Of a stretch of 21,954 nt of DNA, positions 15,232 through 21,954 are shown in pieces. Made by a program: the position numbers and the translations under genes. The notes beneath the pieces are model-generated. The model was not told the origin of the DNA. It saw only the letters and a list, made by a program, of their open reading frames with translations, and made no database searches. Source of the DNA: SIG223 sp964442785 (GTDB lineage: Bacteria > Bacillota_I > Bacilli_A > RFN20 > DUOF01); the NCBI GenBank assembly GCA_964442785.1, contig CAYTZW010000021.1, forward strand, positions 1-21,954. The letters are read 5' to 3'. The first letter of the stretch is position 1. Every line of letters starts with the position of its first letter.

Positions 15232-17007
15232 ATGAAAACTACAAATAAAAGAAAAATATTGTTAAAAACAACTTTAAAATACTTACCTTTATATTTAATA
15301 TCTATCATCTTTTTAGTCATTAACAAATATTTTGATAGTTATATTTCTCTTTTCGTCGGACAAGTTATTGCCATTCTTTCTAGTGGAGAAGATGTCCTAC
15401 CTAAATTTATTGTTAAGTTTATAAACTACCAAACCACTTATAAAGCTATTGTTAGTTTAGCCATTATTTTACTAATTATAGGAGCAATACAAGTTCTTTC
15501 ACGATTTATAAGTTACACTTCAAGAAGTATTTTTGAATCAAGACTTTTAGAAAAAGTAAGTATTTCTTTCTACGAAAATTCAATTAAATTACCTGCTAGT
15601 TACTTGTCTTCTATTTCTACTGGAAATCTAATTCAAAGATGTATTGAAGATACCAAAACCTATGCTGATTTTTACAACAAATATTTTTATAACATTTTTG
15701 AATCTTTAGTACAAACAGGAGTTTATTTAGTGCAAATATATGTTCTTAGTAAAATGATTTTCTTCTTTGGACTTATCTCCGTAATTCTTGTTCTAGCATT
15801 TGCTTTATTATTTGGTTATTTCTACCTTCGAAAAAGAGAAAAGAAAGCTTCTGAATTAGCTTCTAAACTAGACTCTATGGGACAACAAAGTTTTACCAAC
15901 ATTAACCTTGTTAAATCATTTGCTAACGAACAAGAAGAAGAAAGAAAATTTAATGAAGTTAATAAACAAAAAGAAGAATTATCATACAAACTTGAAAGTA
16001 CATATCAAATATATTGGTTTTCCATTGATAATTACTACTCACTTTTCAAATTCGGTGCTTATTTATTAATAGGCTATAATTTTATAAAAGGAAAAATCGA
16101 TATTGGACTTGCTACTACTTTAATGCTTTTAAGTGGTCGTTTATTAGATAGAGTACCTAATTTATTAAATAGTCTTAGCAAAATCATTAAGTTTTCCGTG
16201 GCAACATCTCGTTTACAAGAATATCTAAAAGTAGATGATGAATACGCTAATAATGGCACTTTAACTCCTTCTTTGGAAGGTGATATCGTTTTTGAAAATG
16301 TTACTAAAAAATACAATGATAAAACAGCCTTAGAAAATATCAATTTAGTTATTAAACAAAATCAAACAATCGGTATTGTTGGTAAATCAGGTTCTGGCAA
16401 ATCTTCGCTTGTTAATTTGTTGACTAGATTATTTGAATATGAAGAAGGTTCTATTAAAATAAATGGTACGGAACTTAAAGATATTGACAAAAGATATTTA
16501 AGAGAAAACATTTCCTTTGTTAATCAAACGGCTTTTCTTTTTGCTAAAACAGTCAAAGAAAACATTACTATTTTAGAGAAAAATACTGATTATGAACCTT
16601 ATGTTAAAAAAGTTGATTTAGACAAAGACATCAAAGATTTTGAAGCAGGTTATGATACCTTAGTAGGAGAAAGAGGAGTAACCTTATCAGGTGGTCAAAA
16701 ACAAAGATTATCTATTGTAAGAAGTTTACTTAAAAACAAAAGGATTTTAGTTTTAGATGATAGTCTAAGTGCCGTTGATAATAATATTTCAAAAGAAATA
16801 AGGAAAAGTTTAAGAGATATAAAAGCTACTACAATTATTATTTCTCACAACTTAATGAATGTTATGGACGCTGATAATATCATTGTTTTAGACAAAGGAA
16901 AAATTATTGAACAAGGAAATCATCAAAATCTTTTACAACAAAAAGGTCAATACGCTAAAATTTGGGCTTTACAACAAAAATTAGAGGAGGTATCTAACAA
17001 TGGCTAA
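15232..17007 (+). CDS. ABC exporter subunit, non-catalytic-site half
   Basis: A 591-residue half-transporter: a membrane domain of about six helices (about 15-320), then a nucleotide-binding domain. The NBD has Walker A GKSGSGKS (from G384), a canonical signature LSGGQ (485-489), Walker B ending ILVLDD (D509) and the switch histidine H539. Asp (D510) stands where the catalytic glutamate belongs. Its partner gene has the Glu but an altered signature, so the pair should form a heterodimer with one weak and one active ATP site, as in BmrCD or TM287/288 exporters. The ATG has AAAGGAGG upstream. It ends 8 nt inside the next gene, a coupling overlap. Substrate is unknown; drug, lipid or peptide export are all possible. 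Confidence 0.9.
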   Translation: MKTTNKRKILLKTTLKYLPLYLISIIFLVINKYFDSYISLFVGQVIAILSSGEDVLPKFIVKFINYQTTYKAIVSLAIILLIIGAIQVLSRFISYTSRSIFESRLLEKVSISFYENSIKLPASYLSSISTGNLIQRCIEDTKTYADFYNKYFYNIFESLVQTGVYLVQIYVLSKMIFFFGLISVILVLAFALLFGYFYLRKREKKASELASKLDSMGQQSFTNINLVKSFANEQEEERKFNEVNKQKEELSYKLESTYQIYWFSIDNYYSLFKFGAYLLIGYNFIKGKIDIGLATTLMLLSGRLLDRVPNLLNSLSKIIKFSVATSRLQEYLKVDDEYANNGTLTPSLEGDIVFENVTKKYNDKTALENINLVIKQNQTIGIVGKSGSGKSSLVNLLTRLFEYEEGSIKINGTELKDIDKRYLRENISFVNQTAFLFAKTVKENITILEKNTDYEPYVKKVDLDKDIKDFEAGYDTLVGERGVTLSGGQKQRLSIVRSLLKNKRILVLDDSLSAVDNNISKEIRKSLRDIKATTIIISHNLMNVMDADNIIVLDKGKIIEQGNHQNLLQQKGQYAKIWALQQKLEEVSNNG

Positions 17008-18769
17008 AAATCCTCAAAAAAGTTATTTCAAAATATATAAAGAATTGCTAGGAAAAAGAATAAAAGTTTCTGTTTGGCTAATGATAGGTATGACATTCTA
17101 TTCCATACTTAACTTAACAAGTTCTATCATTTTTGCTAAATATGGAATTGATAGTGCCTTAGCTTCTGGAAAATGGAATAAAATTGTTTTGGTAGTAATT
17201 GGATTAACGGCTTTTTCCTTACTTTCCAATTTCATTTTTCACTTTTCTTGGCGTATCGCAATGAAAAACAAAAAAGCTATTTGTATTGATTTACGTGGTA
17301 AAGTTTTTCATAAAATGATTAATTTTGACTCATATTATTACTCAACTCACGCCAGTGGAGCAATGTTACATACCGTAATTTCCGATATTGAAACCTTCGC
17401 CGATGGGGGAATGTGGAATATGATGTGGATATTAGTATGTATTGTCAATATTATAGTTTCCTTATTAATCGCTACTATTATTAATCCAAAACTTAGTTTA
17501 ATACTTTGGATAATGATACCATTTGTCAGTATAGCTTCCTACTTTTTAATCAAAAAAACAAACAAATTATATGATAAAAGACGAGAAGTTAACAAACATA
17601 GATTAGGACACATCAATGAAGGAATAATGGGTTATACCACGATTAAAACTTTAAATTTAGATGACCAAAATGTTGCCGAATTTAGTAAATATTCTCACGA
17701 TTACTCCTCTTTAAAAATTCAAATAGGATTACATCATCAAGTATTTTGGAGATTATTTGATATCGCTGTTTTAATCTGTTTAGCCACTCTTTATATTTTA
17801 TCTTACAAAGAATATATTAACCTAAAAATATCATTAGGAGATTTATATTTATACTTTGTCTTATTCACAAGTTGCTTATACTCAGTCGCTGATTTATCAG
17901 GGGAATTTGACTATTTTAGTGAAGTAACTATCGCCGCTAGAAAAATAGACGATGCTTTAAATAAAAAATGCTTAGTAGAAAACAAAGATACCTTAATTGA
18001 AGGACCAAAAGACTTAACAGGACAGATAAAATTAGAAAATGTAACCTTTAAATATCCAGAAGGCGAAACTGTTTTAAAAAACTTCAATTTAGAAATAAAA
18101 CCAAAAGAAAAAATTGCGATAGTCGGTCGAACAGGTTCTGGAAAAAGCACGATTGCTAGCTTAATTTATCGTTTTTACGAGCCAAACGAAGGAAAAATCT
18201 ACTTAGACGATTACGATTATACCGATTTAGATATATCTTATATTCATTCGAAAATCGGCTTTATTTTGCAAGACCCTTTAATGTTTGATGATACTATTGT
18301 AAATAACATTCGTTATGGAAAATTAGATGCTACTGAAGAAGAAATTATCGAGGTTTGTAAACTAGTAGGTATTCACGAATATATCCAATCCTTACCAAAT
18401 AAATACCAATCCAATATGGGAGAAGGAGGAGTTTCTTTATCACTAGGACAAAAACAAATGATTTCCTTTGCAAGAGTATTACTTAAAAATCCAAATATCA
18501 TCATACTTGATGAAGCAACTGCTAATATAGATACAGAAACCGAAAAAATAATTCAAGATAGTATCAATAAATTCTTCAAAGATAAAACTTGTATCTTTAT
18601 CGCTCATAGACTATCTACAATTCAAGATGTCGACCGTATATTATACTTAGAAAAAGGACAAATTTTAGAAGAAGGAAATCACAAATATTTAATGAAAGAA
18701 AAAGGAAAATATTATTCCTTATTCCAAAGTCAATTTATAAACGAAGAACTAAAAAATATCGTTCTTTAA
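17000..18769 (+). CDS. ABC exporter subunit, catalytic-Glu half
   Basis: The 589-residue partner of the preceding subunit. The membrane domain (about 20-310) is followed by an NBD with Walker A GRTGSGKS (from G376), Walker B ILDE with the catalytic Glu E505, and switch histidine H536. The signature is LSLGQ (480-484) instead of LSGGQ. Because each ATP site uses Walker motifs of one subunit and the signature of the other, the Asp of the first subunit and this altered signature meet in the same site: one degenerate site and one canonical site. It begins 8 nt before the upstream gene ends, with AGGAGG 10 nt before its ATG. A strong terminator follows. Confidence 0.92.
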   Translation: MAKNPQKSYFKIYKELLGKRIKVSVWLMIGMTFYSILNLTSSIIFAKYGIDSALASGKWNKIVLVVIGLTAFSLLSNFIFHFSWRIAMKNKKAICIDLRGKVFHKMINFDSYYYSTHASGAMLHTVISDIETFADGGMWNMMWILVCIVNIIVSLLIATIINPKLSLILWIMIPFVSIASYFLIKKTNKLYDKRREVNKHRLGHINEGIMGYTTIKTLNLDDQNVAEFSKYSHDYSSLKIQIGLHHQVFWRLFDIAVLICLATLYILSYKEYINLKISLGDLYLYFVLFTSCLYSVADLSGEFDYFSEVTIAARKIDDALNKKCLVENKDTLIEGPKDLTGQIKLENVTFKYPEGETVLKNFNLEIKPKEKIAIVGRTGSGKSTIASLIYRFYEPNEGKIYLDDYDYTDLDISYIHSKIGFILQDPLMFDDTIVNNIRYGKLDATEEEIIEVCKLVGIHEYIQSLPNKYQSNMGEGGVSLSLGQKQMISFARVLLKNPNIIILDEATANIDTETEKIIQDSINKFFKDKTCIFIAHRLSTIQDVDRILYLEKGQILEEGNHKYLMKEKGKYYSLFQSQFINEELKNIVL

Positions 18770-18784
18770 AACAAAAAAACGTTC

Positions 18785-18844
18785 AAGATTTTCTAAAAAA
18801 CATATATAACTAAAGTTATATATGAAAAATAGGAAATCTTTTTT
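18785..18844 (+). terminator. Long two-part terminator after the ABC exporter
   Basis: An outer 11-bp stem (18785-18795 with 18830-18840, one G-T pair) and an inner 10-bp stem (CATATATAAC 18801-18810, GTTATATATG 18815-18824) are separated by a symmetric loop of five A on each side. A T tract follows to 18844. It overlaps the presumed -35 of the next gene. Confidence 0.85.
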
Positions 18845-18870
18845 GTTTCCAGTATATATATATATATAAT
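18842..18870 (+). promoter_or_regulatory. Promoter of the surface protein gene with a (TA)8 tract
   Basis: A perfect TATAAT (18865-18870) forms the end of a TA tract, eight TA units at 18853-18868. The best -35 is weak, TTGTTT (18843-18848) at 16 nt, or TTTGTT (18842-18847) at 17 nt. Six TA units fill most of the spacer. Gain or loss of units would change the spacer by 2 nt steps. A 62-nt leader with a GGGGGTG ribosome site follows. Confidence 0.6.
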
Positions 18871-18932
18871 AGTACTCGTAGAGAAGATATGCACTTTTGG
18901 GTAAGAAAGGCGTAATCTTGGGGGTGTTATTT

Positions 18933-21900
18933 ATGAAAAAGGGAAAATATATATGTTTATTTGTTATTGCTTTGTTCTTTTCTTTCATTAGTTTGTTTGC
19001 AATTTCAAATGAAAAGGTAAAAGCAGCAGATACAACTCCACCTACCATTACTTGTGGAAGTAATACCTATTCTACCACCACAAGTGTAACTGTGTATTCA
19101 TCTTGTACAGTAATTTTTAAAGATAACGTTGGATTATCAGGATTTACTGCTGAAATAGAAAATGGTTCTTATTCCGATAAAGAAATATCTGGTACTAGTT
19201 ACACCTATGGTTCTTTACTTGAAGGTGGAAATCTTTTTACAGTCTATGATACCTCAGAAAACTATACTGAAGTTCTTTTTACCCTTGTTCTTACTAAAGA
19301 TACAACTGCCCCTGTAATTTCTTGTTCTTCAAGTTCAATTTCAGCATATTCAAGTTCACCTACATATAAAAATAGTTGTTCCTTAAAGTTTAGTGATGAC
19401 ACCAACCTTGCTTCTTATACAATTTCAGGAGCCATATCAAAATCAGGTTCTATTTCAGGAACTAGTTATACTTATGGTTCTTTATCTACTGAAGGAAGTT
19501 ATACAATAACTGTTAAAGATGCCGCTGGAAATAGTAAAACAGGTTATTTAGTTTTTGATACAACTTATCCAATTTGGGATCCAAATAATTACTATTCTTC
19601 TGAAAACACACAATACTCTATTGCTTCAGGAACAAAAATAACCTTTACTTTAACTGATGATGTTGCTTTGTGGGGATACTCAAACGCAAAAGAAAATTAC
19701 AAATATGCTTGGTCTACTAGCAGTTCAACTCCTCCTTCAACTTGGGAAAGCACTTTTACTTATACCACTTCAACAAAAGTTCAATTTATTACAACTGCTC
19801 CTACCGTAGATGTCAATACTGTTTACTATCTTTGGATTTATTCAGTAGGATCAGATGCTGCAGGCAACCTACCAAATTGTACAAAAGCCGCTTATAAAAT
19901 AGCTTCATATAGTACTGGATATTTAGCTTTCCATTGGACTATTAGAGCATCTGATACAACAGGCCCTAGTTATACAAGTTATACAGGTGGAAGTGATGCT
20001 TGGGTATATACATCTAATTTATCCATAAATGGTGCTAGTGATGCCGGTTCTGGTCTTGCATCATCTCCTTATTGTTTTGTAACAAGTAGTTCTACTACCG
20101 CTCCTGGATATAGTTCTTGTTCTTGGGTATCTAGTGCTACTTTATCAATTACCAGTACAACCGATACTTATTACCATGCTTATATTAAAGATGTAAAAGG
20201 TAATGTTACTTATGCTGGAAGTCAAAGAGTTAGAGTTGATAGAACCGCCCCTGTTGTCAGTAATGTTACGTTTACTAATTCAAGTGGTGGTAATTGGACT
20301 AATCAAAATGTTGTTATCACTTTAAAAGGTGCTACTGATGCTCATAGTGGTTTTGCTAAATATCAATATAGTTATGATAAAACTAATTGGAATAATGATT
20401 GGGATAGTGGTTATGCTACCGCCAATAATACTAAAGGTACTTGGGGTGGACAATATAGCCATACTGTATATTTTAGAGTAGTCGATAATGTTGGTAATGT
20501 ATCTAATGTTTCTGATTGCACTTATATTAAAATTGATAAAACCGCTCCTGTTGTAACTAATGTAACGGTTACTAATACAAGTGGTGGTAATTGGACTAAT
20601 CAAAATGTTGTTATTACTTTAAAAGGAGCAACTGATGCTGCAAGTGGTTTTGCTAAATATCAATATAGTTATGATAATACTAACTGGAATAATGATTGGG
20701 ATAGTGGCTATACTAGTGTAGATAATACTAGAGGTACTTGGAGTGCTCAAAGAAGTAATACGGTTTACTTTAGAGTTTTAGACAACGCTGGGAACGCAGC
20801 AAGTATTTCTACTACAACTTATATTAAAATTGATACTACTGCACCCGATGTTAGCAATGTAACTATTGATAATCCTAGTGGTGGTAATTGGAGTAAACAA
20901 AGTGTTGTTATGAGTATTGGTGGTGCTACTGATAGTGGAAGTGGTTTCTTAAAATATCAATATAGTTATGATAAATCTACTTGGCTAGAGGATTGGGATG
21001 TATCAAGAACAGCAGAAAAATCCGCTGCTACTTGGTCTGTTGAAAGAGATAATACTGTTTATTTTAGAGCAATAGATGTTGCTGGTAATATTTCTAGTAT
21101 TTCTGAAACCTCTACTATTAGAGTAGACAAAACTGGGCCTGATGTCAGTAATGTAACTATCACTAATTCAAGTGGCGGTAACTGGACTAATCAAAGTGTT
21201 GTTATGAGTATTGGTGGTGCTACTGATAGTGGAAGTGGTTTCTTAAAATATCAATATAGTTATGATAAATCTACTTGGCTAGAGGATTGGGATGTATCAA
21301 GAACAGCAGAAAAATCCGCTGCTACTTGGTCTGTTGAAAGAGATAATACTGTTTATTTTAGAGCAATAGATGTTGCTGGTAATATTTCTAGTATTTCTGA
21401 AACCTCTACTATTAGAGTAGACAAAACTGGGCCTGATGTCAGTAATGTAACTATCACTAATTCAAGTGGCGGTAACTGGACTAATCAAAATGTTGTTATC
21501 ACTCTAAAAGGTGCAACCGATAGCGGAAGTGGTTTTGCTAGATATCAATATAGTTATGATAAATCTAGTTGGCATAATGATTGGGATAGTGGTTATGCTA
21601 GTGCAGATAATACTAGAGGTACTTGGGGTGGAATATATAATCATACTGTTTACTTTAGAGTAGTCGATAATGTAGGTAACATATCTAACATTTCTGATTA
21701 CACATATGTCAAAACCGACAGAACTGCTCCTGTAATGAGAGAAGGTTCTACTTCTGGAAATCTTTTAGTTGCTGGTGGTACTATTAATTATATAATTGGT
21801 AATTCTAAAGAATTCTATTTCTCTGATGCTACTTCAGGATTTAGTAAAGCTAATTTCAATTATGAAGGTGCTGCTGCTAGTGCTAAATATGATACTACTA

Positions 21901-21954
21901 GTTCTTCTATGAAATTATCTTCTACTTATAAATACATTATTACAGTTTATGATG
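18933..21954 (+). CDS. Large secreted Ig-like repeat protein, 3' end outside the window
   Basis: An open frame of at least 1007 codons runs off the window end. The signal peptide (MKKGKYICLFVIALFFSFIS, then a VKAA cleavage region near residue 32) marks it as secreted. Modules follow, each opening with D-T/K-TAP: two Cys-containing modules of about 85-90 residues (cysteine pairs C41/C58 and C131/C149), a less regular region (about 200-430), and five regular modules of 98-99 residues starting near residues 435, 534, 633, 731 and 829, then a different one from 928. The regular type reads GGNWTNQNVVITLKGATD, then KYQYSYD, VYFRVVDNVGN. This resembles bacterial Ig-like domains of surface proteins. 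ATG 18933 has GGGGGTG 6 nt upstream. Anchor type and ligand cannot be seen. Confidence 0.9.
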   Translation, partial: MKKGKYICLFVIALFFSFISLFAISNEKVKAADTTPPTITCGSNTYSTTTSVTVYSSCTVIFKDNVGLSGFTAEIENGSYSDKEISGTSYTYGSLLEGGNLFTVYDTSENYTEVLFTLVLTKDTTAPVISCSSSSISAYSSSPTYKNSCSLKFSDDTNLASYTISGAISKSGSISGTSYTYGSLSTEGSYTITVKDAAGNSKTGYLVFDTTYPIWDPNNYYSSENTQYSIASGTKITFTLTDDVALWGYSNAKENYKYAWSTSSSTPPSTWESTFTYTTSTKVQFITTAPTVDVNTVYYLWIYSVGSDAAGNLPNCTKAAYKIASYSTGYLAFHWTIRASDTTGPSYTSYTGGSDAWVYTSNLSINGASDAGSGLASSPYCFVTSSSTTAPGYSSCSWVSSATLSITSTTDTYYHAYIKDVKGNVTYAGSQRVRVDRTAPVVSNVTFTNSSGGNWTNQNVVITLKGATDAHSGFAKYQYSYDKTNWNNDWDSGYATANNTKGTWGGQYSHTVYFRVVDNVGNVSNVSDCTYIKIDKTAPVVTNVTVTNTSGGNWTNQNVVITLKGATDAASGFAKYQYSYDNTNWNNDWDSGYTSVDNTRGTWSAQRSNTVYFRVLDNAGNAASISTTTYIKIDTTAPDVSNVTIDNPSGGNWSKQSVVMSIGGATDSGSGFLKYQYSYDKSTWLEDWDVSRTAEKSAATWSVERDNTVYFRAIDVAGNISSISETSTIRVDKTGPDVSNVTITNSSGGNWTNQSVVMSIGGATDSGSGFLKYQYSYDKSTWLEDWDVSRTAEKSAATWSVERDNTVYFRAIDVAGNISSISETSTIRVDKTGPDVSNVTITNSSGGNWTNQNVVITLKGATDSGSGFARYQYSYDKSSWHNDWDSGYASADNTRGTWGGIYNHTVYFRVVDNVGNISNISDYTYVKTDRTAPVMREGSTSGNLLVAGGTINYIIGNSKEFYFSDATSGFSKANFNYEGAAASAKYDTTSSSMKLSSTYKYIITVYD
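20235..21713 (+). repeat. Five tandem 294/297-nt Ig-module repeats
   Basis: In-frame tandem units start at 20235, 20532, 20829, 21123 and 21417, with lengths 297, 297, 294, 294 and 297 nt. Each encodes one Ig-like module. Units 1, 2 and 5 are one subtype (TLKGATD, NNDWDSGY) and units 3 and 4 another (SIGGATDSGSGFLK, EDWDVSRTAEK). Confidence 0.92.
20898..21489 (+). repeat. Perfect 298-nt tandem duplication in the surface gene
   Basis: Bases 20898-21195 and 21192-21489 are identical over 298 nt at an offset of 294 nt. No synonymous change has built up, whereas neighbouring units differ at many positions. The period is a multiple of 3, so the frame is kept. Confidence 0.93.

Noticed and set aside
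18889..18915. 8-codon frame MHFWVRKA in the leader of the surface gene
   Set aside because: The ribosome site (GAGAAG) is weak and too near the ATG, and no hairpin competes with it; chance is likely.
20322..20603. Open frame on the minus strand inside the surface gene
   Set aside because: Low-complexity Ile/Ser/Thr product caused by the repeat coding on the other strand; no ribosome site. The same applies to other antisense frames in dnaJ, dnaK, xseA and the ABC genes.
20235..21713. CRISPR-like regular repeats
   Set aside because: The units are about 297 nt, in frame, and code for Ig-like modules, without short repeats and unique spacers.

Overview
The window reads as a chromosomal segment of a very AT-rich, low-GC Gram-positive bacterium of the Bacilli (RF39/Erysipelotrichia/Mollicutes-related side). 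This rests on the hrcA-grpE-dnaK-dnaJ order with CIRCE operators, a T-box in front of thrS, an L20-type leader in front of infC with a non-AUG (ATT) start, strong AAGGAGG ribosome sites, and a lipoprotein plus a large Ig-like surface protein. Of the 17 genes whose ends are inside the window, 14 stop at TAA, 3 at TAG and none at TGA. The exact lineage is inference.

Layout. Positions 1-4845 (minus strand) hold the heat-shock operon hrcA-grpE-dnaK-dnaJ. It is driven by a near-consensus promoter that sits among three CIRCE-like inverted repeats and ends in a hairpin terminator. Positions 4868-6907 (plus) hold a threonine T-box leader and thrS; the ThrRS lacks the usual N-terminal TGS domain. Positions 6916-7781 (minus) hold an unrecognised two-helix membrane protein with its own promoter. 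Positions 7844-9179 (plus) are the infC-rpmI-rplT translation operon with an L20-type attenuator. Positions 9213-13065 are an accessory-looking block: an unknown 191-aa protein (plus), a lipoprotein with Cys/His and DxDxDG repeats (minus) and an unknown 655-aa protein (minus). Positions 13230-15112 (plus) are nusB-xseA-xseB, tightly packed. Positions 15111-18844 (plus) are a heterodimeric ABC exporter preceded by an 11-codon ORF that lies inside a terminator hairpin, a candidate ribosome-controlled attenuator. Positions 18842-21954 (plus) are the start of a very large secreted protein with about 98-99-residue Ig-like modules, cut by the window end.

How it works together. Most genes are housekeeping: chaperones, translation, transcription antitermination and exonuclease VII. 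Regulation is visible at the RNA or operator level in four places: CIRCE/HrcA, T-box/tRNA-Thr, L20 leader, and the exporter attenuator. The surface gene is the liveliest part. A (TA)8 tract lies in and between its presumed -35 and -10 boxes, which is the architecture of slippage-driven phase variation. Two adjacent modules are identical over 298 nt, a sign of very recent tandem duplication. Together these suggest a surface protein whose expression and length may vary; this is inference from the sequence alone.
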